Below the pieces are notes generated by a model. That model searched no databases, had not been told where the DNA came from, and saw nothing but the letters and a program-made list of their open reading frames with translations. Both the position numbers and the translations under genes were made by a program. Below are positions 1 to 9,231 of a DNA stretch of 64,000 bases, in pieces; the first letter of the stretch is position 1; every line of letters starts with the position of its first letter. Origin of the DNA: Prolixibacteraceae bacterium (lineage in GTDB: Bacteria; Bacteroidota; Bacteroidia; Bacteroidales; Prolixibacteraceae); NCBI GenBank assembly GCA_019163175.1, contig JAFLKN010000012.1, forward strand, positions 55,891 to 119,890, in the 5' to 3' direction.

Positions 1-1
1 A

Positions 2-364
2 GCAGTGTTCGGCGATAAATTAAAAAGTGCAAAACGCACTTTCCTGAAAGACAGTCCACTTTCTGTTATCATCGAAGACAATATCGAAACCAACGAAAAA
101 ACACAATCAATTACCTGGCAAATGCTTACGCAGGCCGATGTTGAATTTGTGAAAGGCGGTGCAATCCTGAAACAGGACGGCAAAACATTGAAATTGAAAA
201 ACCTTTCTCATCCAGAATTACAGTTGTCGGTAGTTTCTCTTTACCCGGCGCCACTTAAACTCGACAGACAAATAGAAGGCTTGAAACGCATCGAAATCCG
301 CATTCCGGCCTGGACGATTCAGGGTGGGAAAACAAATATTAAATTCAGGTTGTCAGGAAATTGA
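2..364 (+). CDS. Heparinase II/III-family protein, C-terminal fragment (5' end outside window)
   Basis: The reading frame is open from base 2 to a TGA at 362-364, so only the last 120 residues of a longer protein are present. They align almost residue for residue with the C-terminal beta-sandwich of the next gene: both carry LKSA-RTF, ITWQMLTQADV, LKNLSHPE-type and LKRIEIRIP strings and end in RLSG plus one residue. The two genes are therefore tandem paralogues. In heparinase II/III enzymes this part is the beta-sheet domain that packs on the catalytic alpha/alpha toroid; the catalytic part lies left of the window. The GTG at base 5 is an internal codon, not a start. A hairpin-rich spacer separates it from the next gene. 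Confidence 0.8.
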   Translation, partial: AVFGDKLKSAKRTFLKDSPLSVIIEDNIETNEKTQSITWQMLTQADVEFVKGGAILKQDGKTLKLKNLSHPELQLSVVSLYPAPLKLDRQIEGLKRIEIRIPAWTIQGGKTNIKFRLSGN

Positions 365-382
365 ATTGTGATTTAACTAATC

Positions 383-496
383 AAGGGTTGAAGCCCTTAT
401 TTCGTTACACTGTTGATAATCATTAAGGTAAAGATGATTCAACGATTAACTCCGAAGGAGTTTAATTTGAATAACCCCGGGATTAATCCCGGGGTT
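383..496. repeat. Cluster of three short inverted repeats (REP-like)
   Basis: Three hairpins lie in the spacer between the first two genes: a 5-bp stem at 383-387/394-398, ACTCC/GGAGT at 449-453/457-461, and a perfect 24-bp palindrome at 473-496 (AACCCCGGGATT and its complement). Dense short palindromes in spacers are typical of REP-like elements of Bacteroidota. No transposase is visible in the window. They could also act as mRNA processing or stability elements between operon genes. Confidence 0.6.
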
Positions 497-584
497 CAGA
501 ATGGGAAGAAACGAAAAGGCTCATCCACGCCTTCTCGAAAAAGAGAGAAACTTGTCTGAGCCGCAAATTGAAAAGATGATTAAA

Positions 585-2486
585 ATGAATTTACTAAATA
601 GGAATTTTATCAGAACAACGATTTTAACAACGATTTTCGCTTTATTTCTTACTTGCTCTTTACAAAGTCAGGATAAAACCGAATACGAGTTGCAAAATCC
701 CATTACGGTTTCTTACCTTAAAAAGAACCTGAAAAAACAGTCGCCCCGCCTGGTTTTGAATAAAGAGATTGAAAAAAATCTCAAGGCGAATTTAAAGACC
801 GAGCCGTTGTTGCAAAACATCTACAAAACCATAAAATACAATGCTGAAGAAGTTTTGACAAGGGAATTAATCACGCTCGATATTCCTGAAAACCCTGAAT
901 CTCAAAAAAATCAGTTGGGTATTTCGCGCGATTTTTTATTTCGGGTAAACATGATTGCCATGGTTTATCGTATCGAAAAAGACCATCGGATGTTGAACCG
1001 GCTGAACGACGAAGTGATTGCTGCCTGCAATTTCCCTTCGTGGAATCCAAAGCATTTTCTCGATGTGGGCGAAATGTCACTTGCAATTGCACTCGCGCTT
1101 GACTGGACTGCAGGAGACCTTCCAAAATCAACAATCACTTTGGCTAAAAAATCATTAATCGAAAAAGGAATAAAAACAAGTTGGCCCGAAAACGGCAGCA
1201 CGCCTTCGTGGGTAAACAATACCAACAACTGGAACCAGGTGTGCAATGCCGGAATGATTGCCGCCTCAATTGCTGTTGCTGAACTGGAGCCTGAACTGGC
1301 TGCCAAAACCATTTCGCGGTCAATCAATGGAATGAATAACGCACTTCGCGAATATACACCTGACGGCGCTTACCCCGAAGGACCAATTTACTGGGGTTAT
1401 GGAACCCAGTTTTCGGTGGTTACTGCTGCTATGTTTGAAAGTGCTTTTGGTACCGATTTTGGCCTTTCTAAATTTCCGGGATTTCTGGAAAGTGCAGTTT
1501 ATGCCATGCTCACCATTTCGCCTTCAAATAAATTGTACAGCTATGCCGACTGCAACGAAGAGGCTGAAGCTTACGGAACTTTTACATTAAGCTGGTTTGC
1601 AGCCAAAACAGGGAACAAAACTTTTCTGGATGAAAAATACTTTTTGACTTCGCCTGAAGAAATAAAAAACTTTTCGAGGCTGGCAGGCGCCGGTTTGGTT
1701 TGGACAGCTCAGTTTTCAGAAAAGGTGACAACTCCGCTTCCCACGGCATGGAAGGGCGGAGGAGCAAATCCTGTGGTGATTTTTACCGGTGGAGGAAATA
1801 ATTTAAATGGTTTTTATTTTGGTGGTAAAGGGGGTCGCGGAACCGTTAACCACGGCAACATGGATGGCGGTTCGTTTATTTTTGAATTGAATGGCGTGCG
1901 CTGGTCAATCGACCCCGGTAACCAAAGTTACGGGTTGCTGGAACGTGCCGGCTTTAATTTGTGGGCAAGTTGTCAGGATTGCGACCGCTGGAAACTACTC
2001 ACCAAAAACAATTTCGGGCATAGCACTCTTTCGATTAATAACCAGTTGCATGTGGTTGATGGGAAAGCCGAAATCATTGATTTCAAAGATGGTGCGCAAC
2101 CCACGGCAACCATCGATTTAACACCGGCATTTAGAGGTCAGTTAAAAAGTGCCCAACGCACATTTATAAAAGAGGATGCGGCATCGCTGATTGTCGAAGA
2201 TAAAATTGAGATTTCAGCTGAAACAAAATGGATTACGTGGCAAATGCTGACACAGGCCGATGTTCAGCCCACAAAAGGTGGCGCAGTATTACGACAGGAC
2301 GGGCAAACCCTGAAACTTGAAAACCTTTCGCACCCCGAAATCATGGTTTCGGTTATTTCGCTCGACCCGCCTCCGCTGTATTTCGACAAAACCATAGAAA
2401 ATCTGAAACGCATCGAAATCCGCATTCCGACATGGACGGTGGAAAATGGCAAAATGAATTTGAAAGTCAGGTTGTCAGGAGAATAG
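585..2486 (+). CDS. Heparinase II/III-family polysaccharide lyase
   Basis: Predicted secreted lyase cleaving a uronic-acid polysaccharide by beta-elimination. I chose the ATG at 585 because it begins a signal peptide (basic NRNFIR, then ILTTIFALFLTCSLQSQ); 576 is an equally possible start, while opening the frame at 501 would add a charged segment overlapping the palindromic repeat. With the 585 start, NNWNQVCNAG lies near residues 214-223 and DGAYPEG near 260-266, both typical of the alpha/alpha toroid. A later NHGN-MDGG stretch marks the heparinase II/III beta-sheet domain. The His of the usual NHxHxD string is replaced by Asn here. About 633 residues, normal for the family. It is a tandem paralogue of the gene upstream and resembles those at 6463 and 9232. 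The CAZy family and substrate cannot be fixed from sequence. Confidence 0.85.
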   Translation: MNLLNRNFIRTTILTTIFALFLTCSLQSQDKTEYELQNPITVSYLKKNLKKQSPRLVLNKEIEKNLKANLKTEPLLQNIYKTIKYNAEEVLTRELITLDIPENPESQKNQLGISRDFLFRVNMIAMVYRIEKDHRMLNRLNDEVIAACNFPSWNPKHFLDVGEMSLAIALALDWTAGDLPKSTITLAKKSLIEKGIKTSWPENGSTPSWVNNTNNWNQVCNAGMIAASIAVAELEPELAAKTISRSINGMNNALREYTPDGAYPEGPIYWGYGTQFSVVTAAMFESAFGTDFGLSKFPGFLESAVYAMLTISPSNKLYSYADCNEEAEAYGTFTLSWFAAKTGNKTFLDEKYFLTSPEEIKNFSRLAGAGLVWTAQFSEKVTTPLPTAWKGGGANPVVIFTGGGNNLNGFYFGGKGGRGTVNHGNMDGGSFIFELNGVRWSIDPGNQSYGLLERAGFNLWASCQDCDRWKLLTKNNFGHSTLSINNQLHVVDGKAEIIDFKDGAQPTATIDLTPAFRGQLKSAQRTFIKEDAASLIVEDKIEISAETKWITWQMLTQADVQPTKGGAVLRQDGQTLKLENLSHPEIMVSVISLDPPPLYFDKTIENLKRIEIRIPTWTVENGKMNLKVRLSGE

Positions 2487-2494
2487 AATTTTTG

Positions 2495-2515
2495 CACCTT
2501 GGCTTTAGCCAGGTG
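2495..2515. repeat. Intergenic hairpin
   Basis: CACCT-t-GGCT-tt-AGCC-AGGTG forms a 9-bp stem with one bulge just after the stop codon at 2486. It belongs to the same class of GGCTTTAGCC-type hairpins seen at 50.8 kb. No U-run follows, so it is more likely REP-like or an mRNA-processing hairpin than a terminator. Confidence 0.5.
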
Positions 2516-2584
2516 ATACAGGAATATTGAAGAATAAGGCTTCAGGCTTTAAAATTTTAAATAAAAGAAAATTAAAAGAATGCT

Positions 2585-4732
2585 ATGAAAAAACCAATAA
2601 TGCTGACAGCAGCTATTTTACTGCTATGCCTTTTGCAGACCGCATTTGCCGCACCTTCCGGTTTCGACACAATTAAAAAACGGGTGATTGAAGCCATAAT
2701 GAATCACGATGTGGATGACAATCGTGTGGCTTATCTTGTCAATACCTTAAGCAAAGATGGTACCTGGCCCGATATCAATTATCAGGATGTGTCGCGCGAA
2801 GGTTTTGAAAACCGGCGTCACCACGAAAACCTAGTTCAGATGGCACGGGCCTATAAAACAAAAACATCGAAGTTTTATAAAGACAAAAAAGTGAAAAGTG
2901 CAATCGAACTTGCGTTGAAGCATTGGGTGGAAAAAGATTATTTCTGCGAAAACTGGCACCCGAACCAAATTGGTACCCCAACCAACCTTGTTTATCTGAT
3001 GCTGCTTATGGGCGACGGACTGCCCAAAGAACTTGTTGACAAGGCACAACCAATAATTGGAAGGGCGAACCTCAACGCTTCCGGTGCTCGTCCAAGCGGC
3101 GATCGCATTAAAATTGCAGGAATCCTTGCAAAAAATATTTTGTTTCTGAACGATAAAAAGCAGTTCGATGAGGTAATAAAAGTAATTGAAGGTGAAATAA
3201 AATTCAATACAGGTAAGCGTGGAATACAGCACGATTACGGCTTTCATCACCGCGAAGACCGGGTAAATAATACGCTTTCGTACGGTACAGGTTACGCCGA
3301 TGCTTTTGCCGAATGGGCTGCTTACGTTGCCGGAACCGAATACGCTTTTTCTGAAGAAAAAATTGACCAGCTTATTGATTATTACCTCGATGGAATTTGT
3401 AAACAGATGGTTTATGGAAAATTTGAAGACACCGGCACCAAAAACCGCGACATTTCAAGGGCTGATGACAAAAATGCCATGGGAACAGGAACTCCTGAAA
3501 AACTACAGACAGCTTCTGATTACCGTAAGCAAGAGCTGGATGAAATTATTAAAATTAGAAAAGGGGAGGTTAAACCAAAATTTTCATTCGACAAATTTTT
3601 CTGGCAAACCGAATACTATGTACACCAGCGCCCTAAATATTTTACATCGGTTCGGATGCACTCTACCCGTAACCACAACATGGAAGTACCCTACAACAGC
3701 GAAGGCCTGAAAAACCATCACCGTGGCGACGGAACCAATTATATCACGGTCAGGGGCGATGAATATCTGAATACAGCACCGGTTTACGACTGGCAGAAAA
3801 TTCCGGGGTCCACAATTCTGCAAAAACCGGCAATGCCTTCGCCCGATGAAATTCAGAAACCTGGTTTAACAGATTTCGTGGGCGCTGTTACCGATGGAAT
3901 GTATGGTGCTGTTAGTTACGATTTTAAAAGTCCACATGACCCTGTTTCAGCAAAGAAAGCCTGGTTCTTTTTCGATAAGGAATTTGTTTGCCTGGGTGCC
4001 GGAATAAAATCGCGAGCTGAATTACCAGTTGCCACAACGCTCAACCAGTGTTTGTTGAAGGGTGATGTTTTGGTAGGTGCCAACAATCAGCAATCGACAT
4101 TAAAAAAGGGCGAAACCCAACTCGAAAATGTAAACTGGGTTTTTCACGATGGTGTGGGTTATCTGTTTCCAAAGCCAGCAAAAATAAATATATCGAACCA
4201 AACACAAACCGGAAGCTGGTGGGATATCAACAAACAAACAGATACACCGAAAGAAATGGTAAATCTCGATATGTTCAAATTGTGGATTGACCATGGGAAA
4301 CAGCCATCGGACGCAAGCTACCAATACATCGTTGTTCCGGCAACCGCCGAGCAGGAAATGGACAAAGCCGGACAGCAAATCGCGATCCTTTCAAACACTT
4401 CTGAAATTCAGGCAGTCAATCATTCAGGATTAGGCATCTGCCAAATTGTATTCTATACTTCAGGCGAAATAAAAGTTTCGGAAAATCAGACGATCGGAAT
4501 GGATGGTCCGGGAACAGTAATGTTGAAAACAGTTGGTGCTGCGGTAAAACAAATTTCGGTTGCCGATCCTTCCCGTAAACTGGGTAAAATCCATATCACT
4601 GTTAGCCAAAAAATGGAGAAAAGCGGGGATAATTTCCGCTCATTTTGGAACGAAAAGAAAAGAGTTTCGGAAATATCCATCGATTTGCCACAAACTGTTT
4701 ATGCCGGACAGAGTGTGACCATCGAATTGTAG
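2585..4732 (+). CDS. Polysaccharide lyase family 8 protein (chondroitinase AC/hyaluronate/xanthan lyase type)
   Basis: Secreted 715-residue PL8-type lyase; signal peptide 1-22 ends AFA. The order is an N-terminal alpha/alpha toroid, then a beta super-sandwich. Toroid marks are CENWHPNQIGTP (121-132), IQHDYGFHHR (214-223) with the expected catalytic Tyr at about 233 (LSYGTGY), and NRDISR (287-292), matching the two conserved Arg of chondroitinase AC. The super-sandwich shows HHRGDGTNY, YDWQKIPGST and KAWFFFDKEFVCLGAGI, all standard PL8 strings. The usual TGxNxxW segment with the neutralising Asn reads SGARPSGDR (166-174), so that Asn is not obvious. Length matches chondroitinase AC (about 700). 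It is followed 22 bp later by the GH31 gene. The family is certain; substrate (chondroitin, hyaluronan or another uronan) is not. Confidence 0.88.
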   Translation: MKKPIMLTAAILLLCLLQTAFAAPSGFDTIKKRVIEAIMNHDVDDNRVAYLVNTLSKDGTWPDINYQDVSREGFENRRHHENLVQMARAYKTKTSKFYKDKKVKSAIELALKHWVEKDYFCENWHPNQIGTPTNLVYLMLLMGDGLPKELVDKAQPIIGRANLNASGARPSGDRIKIAGILAKNILFLNDKKQFDEVIKVIEGEIKFNTGKRGIQHDYGFHHREDRVNNTLSYGTGYADAFAEWAAYVAGTEYAFSEEKIDQLIDYYLDGICKQMVYGKFEDTGTKNRDISRADDKNAMGTGTPEKLQTASDYRKQELDEIIKIRKGEVKPKFSFDKFFWQTEYYVHQRPKYFTSVRMHSTRNHNMEVPYNSEGLKNHHRGDGTNYITVRGDEYLNTAPVYDWQKIPGSTILQKPAMPSPDEIQKPGLTDFVGAVTDGMYGAVSYDFKSPHDPVSAKKAWFFFDKEFVCLGAGIKSRAELPVATTLNQCLLKGDVLVGANNQQSTLKKGETQLENVNWVFHDGVGYLFPKPAKINISNQTQTGSWWDINKQTDTPKEMVNLDMFKLWIDHGKQPSDASYQYIVVPATAEQEMDKAGQQIAILSNTSEIQAVNHSGLGICQIVFYTSGEIKVSENQTIGMDGPGTVMLKTVGAAVKQISVADPSRKLGKIHITVSQKMEKSGDNFRSFWNEKKRVSEISIDLPQTVYAGQSVTIEL

Positions 4733-4754
4733 ATTGCATTTATAAACGAGTAGT

Positions 4755-6365
4755 ATGCTTAAAAATTTAATTTCATCGGTTTGTCTTTTTGTAATAATCC
4801 TTTCAGCTTTCGGACAGGTAGGGGAGCAAATTAAAACGATTTCAATCTTACCCGGTGAAAGAATTTGGTCAGGAATAATTAAAGACGGGCAGAAGATGCC
4901 TTATGCCAACGGCTATAAATACGACTTCTGGGCCAACAATCAGGAAAACCAGATTCAGCCGCTGTTGCTTGGCAACAAAGGATTATGGGTTTGGAGCGAA
5001 GAGCCGTTTGCCTTTGAGATTCAGGAGAATTCGATTTTGATTACCAATGCTAAAGGGGTGGTAAAATCGGGTCATTCGGGAACCACTCTGGCTGAAGCAC
5101 GAAACTTTGCTGCTGCTTCCTTTTTCCCGGCTTCAGGAAAAATGCCCGATGAGTTGCTATTCTCCAAACCACAGTACAACACCTGGATTGAGCTGACCTA
5201 TAACCAAAACCAGACAGATGTGCTGAAATATGCACAGGCCATTCTGGACAATGGTTTTGAACCGGGCGTGTTGATGATCGACGATACCTGGCAGGAAGAT
5301 TACGGCAAGTGGAATTTCCACCCCGGACGCTTCCCAAATCCAAAAGTAATGATGGACAAACTGCACCAAATGGGCTTCAAAGTGATGCTTTGGGTTTGCC
5401 CCTTTGTAAGTGCCGACCAAACCATGATTTTTCAGAAACTGATGAAAAATAAGGCATTCCTGATGCAGCAGAAAAAGGATAAGCCAACCTGGGAAAAAGC
5501 AACCGATCCGGCCATGATTAAATGGTGGAATGGTTATTCGGCTTTACTCGATTTTACCAATCCGGAAGCAGTAAAATGGTTCAATGCTATGCTTGATGGA
5601 CTGGTCAGTGAGTTTGGTGTGGATGGTTTTAAACTCGATGCCGGCGATATGAATTTTTATCCAGCCGATGCATTGCCGATGATTCCATCGTCGCCTAACC
5701 GTCAGTGCGAATTGTATGCTCAGTTTGGTCTGCGTTTCCCTTTAAACGAGTACCGTGCCTGCTGGAAAATGGCCGGACAACCATTGGCCCAACGCCTTCA
5801 CGATAAAAACCATAACTGGGAAGATGTACAGAAACTCATTCCGCACATGCTTACCGAAGGATTGGCCGGATATACCTTTTCATGTCCCGACCTGATTGGT
5901 GGTGGAAATTACATCAGTTTTCTCGACCTGAAAACTTTTGATCAGGACATGGTGGTTCGCTCTGCGCAGATTCATGCCCTGATGCCAATGATGCAGTTTT
6001 CGGTTGCCCCCTGGCGTATTCTGGATGCAGAACATCTGGATGCTGTAAAAGCGGCAACAAAAATCCGCGAGAAATATACTCCTCTTATTTTGGAACTTGC
6101 CAAAAAATCAGCAAAGACAGGCGATCCTATTGTGAGTTCGATGGAATATTCGTTTCCAAATCAGGGCTTCGAAAAAGTAACCGATCAGTTTATGCTGGGC
6201 CAAACTATTCTAGTAGCTCCGATCACAACAAAAGCAAATATCCGCGAGGTAATCCTTCCAAAAGGCAAATGGATGGCTGACGATGGAACGGTTTATAAAG
6301 GTGGAAAAACATATAGTATGGATGTTACAATCAACAGGATTCCCTATTTTCAGTTAATAAATTAA
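4755..6365 (+). CDS. Glycoside hydrolase family 31 alpha-glycosidase
   Basis: Secreted (signal peptide about 1-20) retaining alpha-glycosidase of 536 residues. It has an N-terminal beta-sandwich (to about 145) and a TIM barrel carrying MIDDTWQ (174-180), the nucleophile segment VDGFKLDAGD (289-298, Asp295) and the acid/base segment CPDLIGGG (377-384, Asp379). KLDAGD and PDxIGG resemble the MYORG/bacterial alpha-galactosidase branch of GH31 more than classic alpha-glucosidases, whose strings are DMNE and HDIGG. An alpha-galactosidase or another non-glucosidase activity is therefore plausible, but this is inference from motif wording. The short C-terminal beta domain ends the protein, with no extra binding modules. 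It lies 22 bp after the PL8 gene and probably trims side residues for the lyases. Confidence 0.88.
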   Translation: MLKNLISSVCLFVIILSAFGQVGEQIKTISILPGERIWSGIIKDGQKMPYANGYKYDFWANNQENQIQPLLLGNKGLWVWSEEPFAFEIQENSILITNAKGVVKSGHSGTTLAEARNFAAASFFPASGKMPDELLFSKPQYNTWIELTYNQNQTDVLKYAQAILDNGFEPGVLMIDDTWQEDYGKWNFHPGRFPNPKVMMDKLHQMGFKVMLWVCPFVSADQTMIFQKLMKNKAFLMQQKKDKPTWEKATDPAMIKWWNGYSALLDFTNPEAVKWFNAMLDGLVSEFGVDGFKLDAGDMNFYPADALPMIPSSPNRQCELYAQFGLRFPLNEYRACWKMAGQPLAQRLHDKNHNWEDVQKLIPHMLTEGLAGYTFSCPDLIGGGNYISFLDLKTFDQDMVVRSAQIHALMPMMQFSVAPWRILDAEHLDAVKAATKIREKYTPLILELAKKSAKTGDPIVSSMEYSFPNQGFEKVTDQFMLGQTILVAPITTKANIREVILPKGKWMADDGTVYKGGKTYSMDVTINRIPYFQLIN

Positions 6366-6462
6366 AGATGAAATGAGCATGATTAGAGAAAACACCAATC
6401 GGGATGAATATCTTTCTATCATGCGAATTCCATTCGACAATTAAAAAACAAATTATATACGA

Positions 6463-9183
6463 ATGAAACGAATAATACCAATACTCTGTTTTGCTTGTGT
6501 TTTTCTGGTTTGTGCAACTTCCTTAAAGAGTCAAACCTATCCTTTAACCGGGCACCCACGTTTGTTTTTCCTTTCGGCTGATGAAGCCACATTGAAGGCC
6601 AAACTTAATTCAACGCCGGTTTTAAAACGTGTGCACGATCTGATGATCTCAGAAAGTGATAAGATGCTCACTTTAGCTGTTCAGCAAAGGGTTTTAACCG
6701 GGAAACGATTGCTTTCAGTATCGCGCGAAGCTATCCGCCGAATCAGTTTTTTGAGCTACGCCTACCGAATGACCGGCGATGCCCGTTATGCAGCCCGCGC
6801 CGAAACAGAGATGCTTGGCATGGCTGCTTTTGTTGACTGGAATCCTACGCATTTTCTGGATGTGGGAGAAATGACCTTGGCTATGGCTATTGGCTACGAC
6901 TGGCTTTACAGCTACCTAAGCGTGTCCTCACGAACAACGATTGCCTCTGCCATCAAATCAAAGGGTATCGAGAAATCAGCTAATCAGTCATGGCTTACCA
7001 GCGACAATAACTGGAACCAGGTTTGCAACGCTGGAATTTCGGCCGGAGTCGCGGCTGTTTTCGATGAAAATCCGACTTATTACCAAACATTGATTGATCG
7101 TGCAGTTACTTCTATAAAAATTCCGATGGGCGTTTACAAGTATAATGGCGCTTATCCGGAAGGAATGGGATATTGGGATTACGGAACCACGTTCAACGTC
7201 CTATTTATCGATCTGCTGCAACGTATGTGGAGCACCGACAGGCAGCTTCTGGAGGTGGAAGGTTTCTTGAGCACTGTAAATTTTGTCACGCACATGCAGG
7301 GAAATGCCACGAAACAATTGAGTGGGGGAGCTTTAAAATCTATCAATCCACTTCCTTTCAATTTTGCCGACTGTGGCAATGGAATAGGTGTTTTGCCTGG
7401 AATGTTTTGGCTGGCTGCACGCTCCAGCGATCAAACCTGTATTTATAACGAATTGCAGAAACTGGTTTTTACTTTGGATAACAGTCCTACCGGTCTCACC
7501 GGAAACCGGCTTTTGCCCTTCCTGCTTATCTGGAGTATGAATTTATCTATCACCGATTTGCCTGCACCGGTTGAAACAACATATCTGGCTCAGGGCAAAA
7601 GTGCTGTCACTGCCATGCGCTCGGGCTGGGGCACCAACGATATTTATCTGGCCATGAAAGGAGGAACACCTTCATCAAACCACGCACACATGGACATTGG
7701 TTCGTTTGTGATGGAGGCCAACGATATTCGCTGGGCTGCCGATCTGGGTATGAGTGATTATAATGCGCTCGAAACCAATGGGGTAGATTTGTGGAATATG
7801 AGCCAGACATCAGAACGCTGGGATGTATTTCGATACAACAATATGGCACATAACACACTAACAATTAATGGGAAAAAGCAATTGGTAACTGGCAATTCGC
7901 TTATGGAGAATCTGGTCAATACTTCGGCATTAAAATCAGTAGAACTGAATCTGACTTCGCTTTACCAGAACGATGTAACGAACTGTCGCCGAACCGGAAC
8001 TATTGTATCCAACCGATATGTCGAAATCAAAGATGAAATCAAGGCCAAAACGAATCCATTGACTGTACGTTGGAATTTGGGGACACAAGCGGTTCCGCAG
8101 AAAGTCAGTAATAAAATTATTAAACTGACCCAATCAACCAAATCACTTTACCTGATTTTCGAAGGAACTGATCAGGTGGAAGCGAAAGCGTGGAGTACCA
8201 AACCATCCACCACTTACGAAGAACAAAATTCCGACTTCTATTTTACCGGCTTCGAATTTTCGGTTGCTGCAGGCGCTACACAAACAGTTACCGTAAAAAT
8301 GGTTCCGGCAGGTGATCCGATTCTGAGTGGACTAGACTTAAATACCGCGGGAAATGCACTGAATGAAGATTTTGAATCATTCAATATTGGCTCGCTTTCA
8401 AGTGGTTTTGTAAGCTGGAAGATGAACCCGCCTTCCAATGGAACCGCAAAAGCAATTTTAGGAGAAGTGATATCCAACCCTTCCAAAAGTGGAATCAACA
8501 CCAGCAACAAAGTTTTGCGTGTAAAACGGCAGGACGACAGCGAATATGTAACTCCGGCCAATGCAGGGCTAATTACTTACCGGGGCGCTCAGGCCTATGG
8601 TTACGATTTGCGGGTAAACACCAATTCGGTGATCGAATTTAAATACTATAAAAATGCGCCGGGAAAGATTGGTGTGCGCATCTACGACGGAAACGGAAAT
8701 GTGTTGATAGTTGATTTTACTGATCCCTACGAGCAAACAGCCAATTACTCAACGGCGCAATGGCGTACTGCCCAATTTGCCGTTGGGAGTCTGGATTTGT
8801 CAAAGTTCAGCTACACCGCCTCGGGCTATTTGCTGATTTCACCGGAGCGAAACAGTACTGAAACTTATCAGGAAAAAGAATTGACTTTGTATGTTGATGA
8901 TGTGAAAATGCTACCACTTTTACCTACTGCTATAGAAACCATGAAAACAGATCAATCTTTTTCAGCTTTTTACGATCGGCAAAGTAATCGCATCTGTGTC
9001 AGAAATCTTCCGGAAAATACCCGGAAAGTCAGACTGTTTGATATCATGGGACGCCTCCACCAAGAAGTTCTTGTCTTTGGAGACTATGCTTTGATTGAAG
9101 CCGGAAATAATTCAAACTCGGTTTACATCATTCAGGTTTTAAGCGGAAATGGAACTGCAAAATCAATTAAAGTTATGCGATAG
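6463..9183 (+). CDS. Heparinase II/III-family lyase with T9SS type A sorting domain
   Basis: A 906-residue secreted lyase, the longest of its type here. Signal peptide 1-23 ends LKSQ. The toroid carries DNNWNQVCNAG (181-191) and NGAYPEGMGYWDYGT (228-242); the beta-sheet domain carries NHAHMDIG (406-413) and AHNTL (462-466). Residues 630-815 form an extra beta-rich jelly-roll-like domain, possibly carbohydrate-binding. The last 75 residues (RKVRLFDIMGRLHQEV, ending in a basic KSIKVMR) are a type A T9SS C-terminal signal, so the enzyme is exported and probably anchored at the cell surface. It is the only enzyme in the locus for which I can see such a signal. It lies 48 bp upstream of a paralogue. 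Confidence 0.88.
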   Translation: MKRIIPILCFACVFLVCATSLKSQTYPLTGHPRLFFLSADEATLKAKLNSTPVLKRVHDLMISESDKMLTLAVQQRVLTGKRLLSVSREAIRRISFLSYAYRMTGDARYAARAETEMLGMAAFVDWNPTHFLDVGEMTLAMAIGYDWLYSYLSVSSRTTIASAIKSKGIEKSANQSWLTSDNNWNQVCNAGISAGVAAVFDENPTYYQTLIDRAVTSIKIPMGVYKYNGAYPEGMGYWDYGTTFNVLFIDLLQRMWSTDRQLLEVEGFLSTVNFVTHMQGNATKQLSGGALKSINPLPFNFADCGNGIGVLPGMFWLAARSSDQTCIYNELQKLVFTLDNSPTGLTGNRLLPFLLIWSMNLSITDLPAPVETTYLAQGKSAVTAMRSGWGTNDIYLAMKGGTPSSNHAHMDIGSFVMEANDIRWAADLGMSDYNALETNGVDLWNMSQTSERWDVFRYNNMAHNTLTINGKKQLVTGNSLMENLVNTSALKSVELNLTSLYQNDVTNCRRTGTIVSNRYVEIKDEIKAKTNPLTVRWNLGTQAVPQKVSNKIIKLTQSTKSLYLIFEGTDQVEAKAWSTKPSTTYEEQNSDFYFTGFEFSVAAGATQTVTVKMVPAGDPILSGLDLNTAGNALNEDFESFNIGSLSSGFVSWKMNPPSNGTAKAILGEVISNPSKSGINTSNKVLRVKRQDDSEYVTPANAGLITYRGAQAYGYDLRVNTNSVIEFKYYKNAPGKIGVRIYDGNGNVLIVDFTDPYEQTANYSTAQWRTAQFAVGSLDLSKFSYTASGYLLISPERNSTETYQEKELTLYVDDVKMLPLLPTAIETMKTDQSFSAFYDRQSNRICVRNLPENTRKVRLFDIMGRLHQEVLVFGDYALIEAGNNSNSVYIIQVLSGNGTAKSIKVMR

Positions 9184-9231
9184 ATTTAAATATCTTTATA
9201 GAATAATTGACAACCTAAACCACTAAATACA

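Noticed and set aside
501..584. N-terminal extension of the lyase gene to 501
   Set aside because: It would place a charged segment before a clear signal peptide and begin only 5 bp after the palindrome.
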